In this document: piece after piece, positions 27,263 to 35,832 of the stretch
How positions within the stretch are numbered: the stretch's first letter is position 1
How the letters are laid out: each line of letters begins with the position of its first letter
Origin: Tisiphia sp964030975
GTDB taxonomy: Bacteria > Pseudomonadota > Alphaproteobacteria > Rickettsiales > Rickettsiaceae
NCBI RefSeq assembly: GCF_964030975.1
Contig: NZ_CAXIQH010000001.1
Location: 1,240,001 to 1,304,000, forward strand
DNA length: 64,000 nucleotides
Direction of reading: 5' to 3'
Translations under genes and position numbers: made by a program
The notes under the pieces: model-generated
Databases searched by the model: none
Seen by the model: the letters and a program-made list of their open reading frames with translations, nothing else
Told to the model about the DNA's origin: nothing

Positions 27263-28192
27263 CTACATTTTGAGCAATTCATTGATCTTACTAACAGACA
27301 ATCCAGTCATTTTAGCAACTTCAGCAACAGAATTACCTTTACTCATTAACATTCTTATTAATTTAGCTTCTCCTCTAGCTTCTCCTCTAGCTTCTCCTAT
27401 TTTAATGCCATCTTGTACACCTTCTTCTTTCCATACTTGAGCTATACTAGGCATAAGTCCCTCTCCATTTTCTTTAGTTAAACTGGTGATTAACATTTTT
27501 TCTAACTCTATTTTATCACTTTGCTCAATAAAGGTCAAAGTATAATGTAATAGATTTCTTATGTGGTCATAGCCTATTGTTACTTTACTCAATTCAGGTA
27601 AGAGATGAGAGATTTCTTGCCATCTTTTCAGTAATTGGCGTTCGTGGATGTGTTTAAGAAAAAATAGCAGAATACCAGACCACATCTTTTTCTTTAGTTC
27701 TTCGTCGGGGATATCATGCACGTTAATAAGCTGATAATCATTTGTCCAGAAACACTTGGCTAAGTCTGGATAGGTAAATAAATCCCATATGTTAAGTGGA
27801 GCGTTATAGTTTTTCTTTCCGTTATAAAGCACTAAGGGATAAATTAATGGGAGGCGTTTAGATTTAGGATTGATAGTTAAATATAGATCACAGATATTAA
27901 TCATATATTTAAATAGTCTGAACGACATCATAGGTTTAACGGTACTTTGATGCTCCAACAATAGAAAAATATAGCCATCAGTATCATTAAACTTAACAGA
28001 AAATAATACGTCCGAGATACTTTCAGTAAGGTCTGGCTCAATAAAACTATCTTTTTCTAATTTTAGTGTTGTACTATCGATTAAAGCCAGTACATCTTTA
28101 GGCAAATGAGTTGCCAGAAACTCTTTGGCAACTATTGGATTTTCCATAGATTTGCGGAATATTTTGTCATGCTTTGGTTTGTCTGGAGTCAT
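27263..28192 (-). CDS. Rpn-family recombination-promoting nuclease (PD-(D/E)XK)
   Basis: 309 residues. The N-terminal HDKIFRKSMENPIVAKEFL and catalytic core SISDVLFSVKF...YIFLLLEHQS (Asp and Glu-x-Gln, about residues 60-85) define the Rpn/transposase_31 family, which nicks DNA and promotes RecA-independent recombination. A C-terminal GEARGEARGEAK repeat (12-bp units at about 27366-27405) precedes a short helix-turn-helix-like tail AEVAKMTGLSVSKINELL. A paralogue lies at 35833-36849. In rickettsiae such genes are abundant near mobile DNA. Confidence 0.88.
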   Translation of the reverse strand: MTPDKPKHDKIFRKSMENPIVAKEFLATHLPKDVLALIDSTTLKLEKDSFIEPDLTESISDVLFSVKFNDTDGYIFLLLEHQSTVKPMMSFRLFKYMINICDLYLTINPKSKRLPLIYPLVLYNGKKNYNAPLNIWDLFTYPDLAKCFWTNDYQLINVHDIPDEELKKKMWSGILLFFLKHIHERQLLKRWQEISHLLPELSKVTIGYDHIRNLLHYTLTFIEQSDKIELEKMLITSLTKENGEGLMPSIAQVWKEEGVQDGIKIGEARGEARGEAKLIRMLMSKGNSVAEVAKMTGLSVSKINELLKM

Positions 28193-28213
28193 AATAAACC
28201 TTCTGTAATGGTG

Positions 28214-28430
28214 TATATAGTTAAACCTATTGAATTAGGTGATATAAATAGAAGGAAATATCACTAATCTTTAGGAACTTATTGCTATATTCTTGACCTA
28301 CTCCAGTTAATAGAGATGATAGGAAAGATGTTTTTGATGAATTAATGCCTGTAATGTTGTTAGAAGAAAATTGTAAAGCCAAAATATTATTTCCTTATAT
28401 AGTGAAACCTATTAAATTAGGTGACAAAAA
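28214..28430. repeat. Two MITE-A termini around a short unknown segment
   Basis: TATATAGTTAAACCTATTGA (28214) and TATAGTGAAACCTATTAAAT (28398) are same-orientation MITE-A ends without the rest of the repeat. Between them an open stretch reads DRKDVFDELMPVMLLEENCK, possibly a gene relic. No full gene lies in 28193-28440. Confidence 0.5.
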
Positions 28431-28440
28431 ATATGCAATT

Positions 28441-29010
28441 TTATTTATTATCACTAAACTCAACTGATTGGGGATCAAACTCTTTTGGATTAAACCCATC
28501 CCTTAGGCATTCCATACGTTCTTCGTATTCTTCATGATTGGGGTTGGCAATAATTTCCAAAAGATACTCATAACCACCAGCTCCACCACAATCCTCCGGT
28601 GGACAAGCTCGTTCACCCTCTAAGCATTGAGGATATTGGCTTCCTGCAACTGCTGGCAAAATCTTTTCTAGTATGATTTCATGCTCCCATCCATCACCAA
28701 AATCATATTCATAAATGGCTTTATCTTTAGGGGATAGAAAATACTTAGCTATTTTTGCTTTGTCCTCAGGAATAGACTCACAAAAATCTTTATCATCTGA
28801 CATACCAATCAGATCTTTTTGTCCTGTTTTAGGATTGAGCATTTCAAATTGGTGCAAGTGACAATTTTCCCATCCCATAGCATCTTGAATGGCTATATGT
28901 AAATCTTCAAAACTGTATTCTTCTGGTACTTGAATGCACCGCCAAATTAGGGGCTTGGTATATAATAATGTAATTTTAAACTGATAAACATTTGGGATTT
29001 TTGCTATCAT
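28441..29010 (-). CDS. Plasmid pRiA4b ORF-3 family protein
   Basis: 189 residues. The whole protein fits the pRiA4b ORF-3-like family: VYQFKITLLYTKPLIWRCIQ, FEDLHIAIQDAMGWENCHLHQFE, YEYDFGDGWEHEIILEKI, CLEGERACPPEDCGGAGGYEYL. The biochemical role is unknown, and members occur on plasmids and genomic islands. The Cys-Pro-Pro-Glu-Asp-Cys-Gly-Gly motif is intact. It stands between a MITE-A relic and an AT-rich gap in the accessory block. Confidence 0.9.
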   Translation of the reverse strand: MIAKIPNVYQFKITLLYTKPLIWRCIQVPEEYSFEDLHIAIQDAMGWENCHLHQFEMLNPKTGQKDLIGMSDDKDFCESIPEDKAKIAKYFLSPKDKAIYEYDFGDGWEHEIILEKILPAVAGSQYPQCLEGERACPPEDCGGAGGYEYLLEIIANPNHEEYEERMECLRDGFNPKEFDPQSVEFSDNK

Positions 29011-29679
29011 ATTTAGTTATTCCATAATAGGTAAAACGATAAAAATATACTCTACCAATAATTTTTTAAGTTTATAAATACGTTTTATTATAAAAATAAT
29101 TTATTCGCTTTTCAACACTATTCTATTGAGGAATACAAAAGAGTATCACCTGCTGTGATGAATACGAGCTTGGTTTTCAAATCCTTGTATTAGGAGGTTA
29201 GCTATAAACTATAACTTATGTCAATTGCACCAGATGTCAGAAGTGGATTACAATAAAGCAGTGTTTGTTTTTGAATGTATTTTTAAATATTTTATTATGT
29301 CATATAATCATTATTTAGTATGGTTTGCATTACTTAGTATAAAAGACTGGTTAAGTGACGATGTAGGTTTTAGTAATAAAAGTTATTTTTTTGTCTGGGA
29401 AAGCTATATTTGTAGGGATTTAAGGTCATTATATCCTTGCTGATTTATTAGTTGGTTTAGCTAGTACCACAAACGGTCGTTTGAAATACTGGTGTTTCAA
29501 AGCTTTTTAACACGTTTTATCACAAATGGACAAAATCCCACTATTGACTTAGTGTATGAGGTGCATTTTTATACTAATGGTTATTTGTATAATGCAATAG
29601 TTGATTTAAAGCATAAATTAGATTATACTAATATTCCTAATAACCTAAATCAATATTTAAAAATAAGGAATAGGGGTGT
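29011..29679. other. AT-rich gap with decayed reading frames
   Basis: About 670 bp without a convincing gene. Two short frames (29225-29443 and 29492-29722, plus) contain membrane-like stretches broken by stops (for example LADLLVGLAS in another frame near 29442), so this may be a decayed membrane protein gene. No repeat family or hairpin was recognised. Confidence 0.35.
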
Positions 29680-29895
29680 ATGTCAGAAATCATTTTACGT
29701 CCAGATTCAAAAGGAAGAATAGCTCTTGGTGAAATTGCTAATAAAGTTAGTAGTTATAGAGTAACAATAGGAAAAGATGAAAAAGTTATTTTAGAACCAT
29801 ACGCAGAAATCCCTTTATCAGAAAAATGGATATTTGAAGATAAGGAGCTATTAGAAAAAGTAATAAAGCAAGTTCAAGCAGAAAAAGCACAGTAA
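29680..29895 (+). CDS. AbrB-like small protein, possible antitoxin
   Basis: 71 residues. The N-terminal EIILRPDSKGRIALGEIANK resembles SpoVT/AbrB swapped-hairpin DNA-binding domains, and the YAEIPLSEKWIF block matches a small family often found beside toxin genes. No toxin follows here: the next item is a recombinase stub, so a partner may have been lost. The ATG has GGGGTGT upstream, a moderate ribosome site. An antitoxin role is inference. Confidence 0.5.
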   Translation: MSEIILRPDSKGRIALGEIANKVSSYRVTIGKDEKVILEPYAEIPLSEKWIFEDKELLEKVIKQVQAEKAQ

Positions 29896-29972
29896 ATTTA
29901 TACAAATGCCTTACAGCAATAAAAACAATAAGAACAAAAACGAACCTATATAATTAGCTAAATTGGTTACAT

Positions 29973-30130
29973 ATGTTAATAGGATACGCCCGGGTCTCTA
30001 AAACAGACGGCAGCCAAAGCTTAGATTTACAAAAGGATGCCTTATTGGCTTTAGGCATTGATGAACACAATATTTATAGTGATTATGCTAGCGGTAAGTT
30101 AGACGATCGTCTTAACTTACTTTCTTGTCT
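29973..30130 (+). pseudogene. Serine recombinase (resolvase) N-terminal stub
   Basis: The frame starts MLIGYARVSKTDGSQSLDLQ, the catalytic N-terminus of resolvase/invertases, with the nucleophile Ser in YARVS. It runs through IYSDYASGKLDDRLNL and then stops resembling the family exactly where IS21-type terminal sequence begins. The Arg-rich active-site region and the DNA-binding helix-turn-helix are missing. Confidence 0.8.
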
Positions 30131-30305
30131 TGTAAATTGTAATCATCTTTTGACCCTCTATTGTAATCAAAATTGACCCCCTTAAAAATTGAAAATTAAA
30201 ACTCCGAAAGCCATATTTTATCTGGGTTACAGTACGATTAGGCTTAGGGTCAATTCTTATTACAATTTTTGCTCCAAAAGGGTCAAAAGCTCGTTACAAT
30301 TTACA
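30131..30305. mobile_element. IS21-type end-to-end relic (175 bp)
   Basis: The two termini are inverted: TGTAAATTGTAA....CTTTTGACCC at the left, with a second block TTGTAATCAAAATTGACCC, is matched on the complement of the right end (30243-30305). Such paired multiple terminal repeats containing TTGACCC are typical of IS21. All of istA and istB is gone, leaving a miniature element or an internal deletion. Confidence 0.65.
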
Positions 30306-30903
30306 CAAAGCATTCAAAGATTATGTAACACCTAAAAGAGCTGTAATTAACAAAGAGAGAGAAGAAGCAAAATCAGTGAGTGAAGTTTTACAGCTCTTAA
30401 AAAAAGAAAAAGATTTTTGTCTTGATATGTGTAAGCAATATAAAAATGTGGTAGATTATTATAGTAAAAATGGGCAGGATCATTATTTCCTGACAATAGC
30501 TAACTTACATAAGGATCAGCCTGAACTATTAGGCAATTTAGCAAGAGATATAAATAATATCAGTAGATTTAAGATAGAAGGAATTTATACAGGAGATAGT
30601 ATAGAAACAGATAACAAGCTGGTAGAAAGGATAAAAGATGTAACACAGGTAGGTATGCTAGCTAAGCAACTATATAATACATGTCAAACACATGTATTAA
30701 AACAGATAAGTCCTGAGATAAAAGAGCTAAATGTCCATGGAATGGTAAAGATTAACGATAATACTTACGATGAGATAGATTACTTAAAATATAGGATGAA
30801 TGATAAGCTACTTGCCCCGTATTTGAAAAATACCGCGATAGATAAAAGATTAACAGAGCTATACAGGCAACAGCAACATTTAGAACAACAGAAACAATTA
30901 TAG
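30306..30903 (+). pseudogene. C-terminal fragment of a large protein, perhaps TraA-type relaxase
   Basis: An open frame of about 198 codons begins inside the IS21 relic and continues FKDYVTPKRAVINKERE, ending QQQHLEQQKQL. It is highly charged and helical, with no start of its own upstream (the GTG at 30376 is only the first possible one). The charged tail recalls the C-terminus of Ti-type TraA relaxase-helicases found in rickettsial conjugative elements, but I see no motif that proves this. The 5' part was lost at the IS21 relic. Confidence 0.35.
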
Positions 30904-31197
30904 TTAGAAATGCATAAGTTTGCAATAATAACGAATCGGTTAATATTTCTTCAGACTTTTGTAATATTTATCCCCTAGTCAAAAGTACCATTTCAAAAAA
31001 ATAGCCCTTAAAAAAACTTTTACTAATCGAATGATCATGATATAATCTGCTTAAATAATTACGGTTTTTATCTAATTTTCATCTTGTTGTTTGAAATTGT
31101 TAATATACCAAACGTTTGGGCTACTCAGTTTGTTTATATATTTTTGGTAAGTTTTATGAGTTTTTTTCTAACCCAAAAGTAATTTTTTATAGAAAAA
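30904..31197 (+). other. Gap upstream of the intron-split gene
   Basis: About 290 bp. A frame at about 31084-31182 reads NIPNVWATQFVYIFLVSF and ends TQK before TAA, a hydrophobic tail of unknown origin. No repeat is present. It may belong to a small membrane-protein operon with the gene at 31198. Confidence 0.3.
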
Positions 31198-31339
31198 TGA
31201 TAGTAGGTATATTATTTTGGTATTTAGTTTTATATGTAATTGCTTACACTAGGTATCAAATTTCTATTGTAATTTTAGATAATAAAGTCACTAGGTTATT
31301 TATTATATCTGCAGAAAAAGATTTTGAATTCCCCTTTGA

Positions 31340-33219
31340 GTGTGCCACGAAGCGTAGATAGACTAGCTGTTGAAAGAACAGTCTTAGAAGTGTTGACCTA
31401 GCACACTAAGTATCGAGCCTTGGGCAGAAATTGGTAACAATTATGTTAAGCGTAGGTAGAGATATTACAGGCCGTAGTGATTGAGCCACGTAAAGGAGAT
31501 TACGAGACCGCAGACTTTGTTCAAAGGAAGGAATGCAACATTATCTATACCGTAAATTAGGCAGGTATAGGTTTAGGTCTCCGAGGTCTAAGAGCATGGC
31601 ATGTAATAAAAGTTTATCTAGGAACGTGGGAGGTCCTATATTTTCTTCCATTTTTTTTTGGAAGTATCAGCCGACAAGAATAAAACCCAAGGGAGCTGAG
31701 AGGGAATATAGGAAGTCGGATGGATCATAGTAGCGATGAAGCAGAGGAAAGTCTGTGGAGCGAAGGATACTGGGTAGAATCGATCTTTTTAGGGAAATGT
31801 TATGATAACAACAGAGTATCAAATAAATACAGAAACGAAACTAAAAAGAATAGCATGGTTATCTTCACAGGATAAAGACAAGAAATTTAACAATCTCATG
31901 CATTTATTTAATGAAGAAGCACTTACCAAATGTTACCAAGAGCTTGATGCGAAGAAAGCAGTTGGAACAGATGGTATGGACAAATCAAACTATAGCTTAA
32001 ACCTTACAGAGAATATCAGAGAATTGGCTAGTAAGCTAAAGAATATGGTATATAAACCAGGGAATATACTAGAGGTAAAGATACCAAAGGAAGGAAGCCC
32101 GGGTAAATATAGGATTTTAGGGATTAGCAATTTCGAAGATAAGCTCTGCCAAAAGATGATGAAGAAAGTACTTGAGAACATCTATGAGCCATTATTCCTT
32201 AAATGTTCCTACGGTTTCAGGGCAGGAATTGGATGTCATGATGCAGTAAGAGAGCTTTCAAAACATCTTTATGAAAAGGAGGTTGAGAGCATAATAGACT
32301 TAGACTTAGCAAACTTTTTTGGTACAGTGGACAGGAAGATATTGATCGAAATATTACAGGAGAAAGTCCAGGATATGAGGCTAATTAGGTATTTAATCCG
32401 TATGTTTAAGGCGGGAGTATTATCTGATGGAGAGTTAACTATCCAGGAAGAAGGGGTAATTGCAGGAAGTATTGTAAGCCCCGTACTTGCGAATATATTT
32501 GCTCATTATGTACTAGATGAATGGATTAAAAAAGTAGTTACCCAGCATTGCAGGGGAGAGGTAGAGTTATTTCGCTACTGTGATGATGCGGTGATATGCT
32601 GTAGATATGAAGAGGATGCAAAGAAGATTAAAGCAGTTCTTGCAAAACGACTCGAAAAGTACAAACTTAAACTTAATGAAGAAAAGACCAGAGTGGTCAG
32701 ATTTTCAAAGAGTCAGCTGTTTCGAGGTATAAAACAGGAGGTCTTTGATTTTCTAGGATTTACCTTTTATCTGGGAAGGTCTAGGAATGGTAGAATAATA
32801 CCTAAAGTAAAGAGTAGTGGAAAAAGAATAAGAGCCAAGTTAAAGAAAGTTAATGACTGGGTAAAGGCATTAGAAACAAATGCAAACTACCTATCATATG
32901 GGCAACATTCTGCAGCAAGCTTAGAGGACATATCCAATATTATGGAGTGTCGCACAATTGCAATGCAGTAGATAGTTTCATATGGAAGGCGGTTAAAATA
33001 ATGTTCAAATGGCTAAACAGACGCAGTCAAAAGAAATCACTTAACTGGGAACAATTTAAACTTTTCATTATACGCCACCCTTTGCCAAAGGTAAAAGTAT
33101 ATCATGTCATGTTAAGTGTACATACTGTGTAAATGATGATATCTTGAGCCCATTGCCTTAATAGGACACGATGCGGATCTAACGAGGGGCGTAATATGTG
33201 ACTATTACGTCTACTCCAC
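31340..33219 (+). mobile_element. Group II intron with reverse transcriptase
   Basis: The 5' boundary GTGTGCCACGAAGCG matches the GUGYG consensus, and the 3' end is CTACTCCAC. About 460 bases of structured RNA precede the reverse transcriptase. A domain V candidate (33145-33178, AGCCC...TAAT...GATCT) and a domain VI hairpin (CGTAATATGTGACTATTACG) come before the end. The intron is in sense orientation in the host gene, and splicing at these boundaries would keep the reading frame. Confidence 0.82.
31802..33132 (+). pseudogene. ltrA: Group II intron reverse transcriptase/maturase, frameshifted
   Basis: The first frame (31802-32971) holds the RT domain: KKAVGTDGMDKSNY, LGISNFEDKLCQKMMKKVLE, SYGFRAGIGCHDAVREL, IIDLDLANFFGTVD, AGSIVSPVLANIF, and the active site YCDD in FRYCDDAVICC. 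After about residue 370 the frame changes. The following frame reads LRGHIQYYGVSHNC and ends KWLNRRSQKKSLNWEQ, the expected maturase C-terminus, to 33132. A one-base shift lies near 32905-32922. No HNH endonuclease domain is seen. Confidence 0.85.
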
Positions 33220-33319
33220 AAGACTTCCTTCTTTACAACTAGCAACTGTTCCTACTGAACCTATACTTTATAACCCATTAAGTGTATGGAAATCATTTAG
33301 TCCAAAATATAATGAGGTA

Positions 33320-34951
33320 GTCTCCCCGTCAAAAGTGCAAAAAATTAAAAAATTAGCAGCTTAGCAAAAAATTTTTTGTATAAAATTTTAGAGTTTAATT
33401 CTTTTGATGTAAATTTTTAATATAAAAAGATGATTTCTAGAAATTTTTTGCACGATGATTTGTTAACGATTTTGTAATCGTTTGATTAATTTTCTTTTAT
33501 TGAGTCATTTTTATGTAGAAAAATTTGTTTTGAGAAGGTGATTACCAATACACCGTAAGTTCAATCCTACAGCGGAAATTAACGGATTTATTATATCTCC
33601 TATTACTCCTTTTAAGTAATTTCTGCCAACTCTACCATAATGCTTAAGGTGTCCTATTATCGGCTCTATAGCACTTCTTCTCTTGATCATTGCCTTATCA
33701 TCTGAGGATAGCTTCTTCTTGCAATATGGGCTATACACCTTGTCTTTTTCTTTAAAATTATTCCCCTTATAGCCTAAATCAACAAATGTCCTGGCTATTC
33801 CCACTCCTGTTAATTTCTTTACAACCTCTACAGTCTGCGATAATGTATGACCATCATATGGATTGCCATGAAATGATTTGGCCGCTAATACAAAATTACC
33901 TCGACCACTTACTGCTATCGAAACCTTGTTACCAAACTCATAGGGTTTGTTTAATTTCCCTTTACCTATGCACTCTACCTCCGGTGCGTGAAAACTATAT
34001 AATACTTTATTATCCTCCTTATATCGCTCTTTCTCTGCTTTACTCAGTATAGATTGTGCCTGAATCTTTTTAATCTTATTTAGTATTTCTTGCTGCTTTA
34101 ATGACAAACTTAACTTTGTTTTTGCTATTTCTCGCTGACATATTCTTATTAAACGACCCAGCAATATCTTTAAATGTTGCATTACCTTCTTACGTTTTTT
34201 GGCTTTACTATTATCCTTATATTTCCATAATTTTACTATGTCTTTTTTATATTGCTTGGCATATGTCTCATGTAACTTAATGCCTAAAGTATGACATAAC
34301 TTTACTAGCTCTATTCTTGCCTTATCCATCAAATACACATCATGAGGATACTTAATATTCTTAATTTGTACTGTAGTATCAACGATTATCGATGCTAAGT
34401 CTTTTTTTTTAAGCACTCCGACTTTGCAACCAATTCTTGTTAATTCTTTTAATATCTCATTATATCCTTCTTCCCCTAATATAGCACGAAACCTTCGTAT
34501 ACTAGCTTCTGATATCTCAGCATCTTTCTGCAAATATTCCCAACCACAAAAATATTGCCAATATACGTTCTCTCTCAGCTCTTCTTCAGCTGCAGCATCT
34601 GACAGGTTATACATCGCTTGCAGCATAGTTACTCCAAGTAATAACCTGTGACATCTGCGATTCCTACCAAATTTCTTGATATTAACATTTGTCAATAACC
34701 ATTCCTCTAAAACAGTCCAATTTATTAACGATCTTAATTTATATAACTTGTTATTAGGGTTTAATTCTTCGGTCAATTTATAACCAAAAAGCTGTCCTTG
34801 TTTTTGGGATTTTATTATATCTTCTATCGGCATAATTCATACAATCCATAAGGTTTCTGCCAATATTATAGCATTTTCTTATGGATTATCTAGATATTTT
34901 TACCCGCTAACCATATTATATATTATCCTTCTAGACTTTTGACGGGGAGAC
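33320..34951 (-). mobile_element. IS5-family element, copy 2 (complete)
   Basis: 1632 bp. Inverted ends are GTCTCCCCGTCAAAAGT (33320) and its complement (to 34951), with perfect 6-bp direct repeats GAGGTA at 33314-33319 and 34952-34957. One intact transposase lies on the minus strand. It interrupts the small membrane-protein gene downstream of the group II intron. Confidence 0.93.
33511..34833 (-). CDS. IS5-family transposase, copy 2
   Basis: 440 residues. The N-terminal MPIEDIIKSQKQGQLFGYKL and the DUF772-type RCHRLLLGVTMLQAMYNLSD block lead to the DDE domain: DTT in LASIIVDTTVQIK, Asp in TFVDLGYKGN, and Glu in RRSAIEPIIGHLKHYGRVG. A long basic coiled coil (about residues 195-260) is inserted between the first two acidic residues. 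It is intact and likely functional. Copy 1 at 945-2114 lacks the first 50 residues. Confidence 0.93.
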   Translation of the reverse strand: MPIEDIIKSQKQGQLFGYKLTEELNPNNKLYKLRSLINWTVLEEWLLTNVNIKKFGRNRRCHRLLLGVTMLQAMYNLSDAAAEEELRENVYWQYFCGWEYLQKDAEISEASIRRFRAILGEEGYNEILKELTRIGCKVGVLKKKDLASIIVDTTVQIKNIKYPHDVYLMDKARIELVKLCHTLGIKLHETYAKQYKKDIVKLWKYKDNSKAKKRKKVMQHLKILLGRLIRICQREIAKTKLSLSLKQQEILNKIKKIQAQSILSKAEKERYKEDNKVLYSFHAPEVECIGKGKLNKPYEFGNKVSIAVSGRGNFVLAAKSFHGNPYDGHTLSQTVEVVKKLTGVGIARTFVDLGYKGNNFKEKDKVYSPYCKKKLSSDDKAMIKRRSAIEPIIGHLKHYGRVGRNYLKGVIGDIINPLISAVGLNLRCIGNHLLKTNFST

Positions 34952-35007
34952 GAGGTAGGGTTGTCAAAGATTAATATTTTTAATCGAGAAAAGTTAGAGT
35001 TTATTTA

Positions 35008-35191
35008 AGCCACCAGATGTTCTAGTTGCAAAGGATTATCTGTATTTATAGTCTTATTGGCTCATCGGCATGATCTGTGCAAAAAATCCCCATAAGGTAT
35101 TATACGAACTATATTATCTTACTAACCTTATTATAAGGTCATTTGTTTATAGTTAAATTCTTTTGTAGAGGCAATAACATTTCCCCTTACT
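35008..35191. other. Short gap before the XRE gene
   Basis: 184 bp with no gene. It follows the 3' end of the split membrane-protein gene and contains AAAAAATCCCCATAAGG at about 35083, with no clear hairpin. The region right of it is the 3' flank of the convergent XRE gene. Confidence 0.3.
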
Positions 35192-35566
35192 TCACTGCTC
35201 TTTAATCATTGAATGTATCAATCCATTAATAGCTTGTTGGTGTGCTGGGTTACGGATTTTCATAAAATTCCTCGACACCTCTATACATAAACGCTGATGC
35301 TGAGTTACCACAGGTTCAATATTTTTAATATCTTCTAACCCATCATAAAAATAACCAATATTTTTCTCTAATGCTTTAGCAATAAGAATCAGCCTGCCTA
35401 TTGATACTCTATTGAAACCAGCCTCATATTTTTGTAATTGCTGAAGTGTTACCTCTATTGCCTTTGCAAGTTGCTGACGTGACAAACCTTTAGCTAGCCT
35501 TAGAGAATAGATTCTTTGTCCTATCAACTTATCAATTTTGCTTATGTAGTCATTCTTTCTTGCCAT
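35192..35566 (-). CDS. XRE-family transcriptional regulator
   Basis: 124 residues. A helix-turn-helix of the lambda Cro/XRE type occupies about residues 14-68 (QRIYSLRLAKGLSRQQLAKA...LQQLQKYEAGFNRVSIGRLI), followed by ALEKNIGYFYDGL, typical of the family. The C-terminal 50 residues are helical and may dimerise. It lies beside the conjugation operon on the same strand, so it may regulate that operon or the island, but no operator could be identified. The start is set by CAGGGGAGTTAATT upstream of the ATG. Confidence 0.88.
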   Translation of the reverse strand: MARKNDYISKIDKLIGQRIYSLRLAKGLSRQQLAKAIEVTLQQLQKYEAGFNRVSIGRLILIAKALEKNIGYFYDGLEDIKNIEPVVTQHQRLCIEVSRNFMKIRNPAHQQAINGLIHSMIKEQ

Positions 35567-35689
35567 AATTAACTCCCCTGGCTTAATATGTGCTAGGTAG
35601 ATTAATTATCTCTATTTGAAACGACTTGCAGGTTCTATATAACTCATTGTTTAAAGATTCATCAGGATAAGATAACCTGAAAAAGAATG

Positions 35690-35825
35690 TTCCATTCTTT
35701 TTTAAAACTTTTTTCATGAATCCAGCTTTCTTAAATTTGTTCAATGGCACCTAATGTTTCTTTTTCAGATACTCTATAGTCTTTTGCTATTTCCTATATA
35801 CTCATTGTTAATTGTGACATAATTA
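35690..35825 (-). pseudogene. Decayed reading frame upstream of the XRE gene
   Basis: On the minus strand a frame starts MSQLTMSI, meets a stop, continues EIAKDYRVSEKETLGAIEQI, meets a second stop and ends FKKEWNILFQVIL. The pieces look like one small regulatory or helix-turn-helix protein with two nonsense mutations. The family is not recognised. It explains most of the 266-bp gap 35567-35832. Confidence 0.4.
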
Positions 35826-35832
35826 CTTAATA

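Larger units (their letters stand above)
31198..35007 (+). pseudogene. Small membrane protein gene split by a group II intron and an IS5-type element
   Basis: Exon 1 (31198-31339) encodes a hydrophobic start MIVGILFWYLVLYVIAYTRY and ends in ...TTT GA. If intron 31340-33219 is removed, the frame continues as GAA AGA CTT CCT through 33220-33319 (LATVPTEPILYNPLSVWKS). If the IS and one GAGGTA copy are then removed, it continues GLSKINIFNREKLEFI to the TAA at 35005-35007. The reconstructed protein is about 97 residues with one N-terminal membrane segment. I do not recognise it. A longer start at 31116 is possible. Confidence 0.6.
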
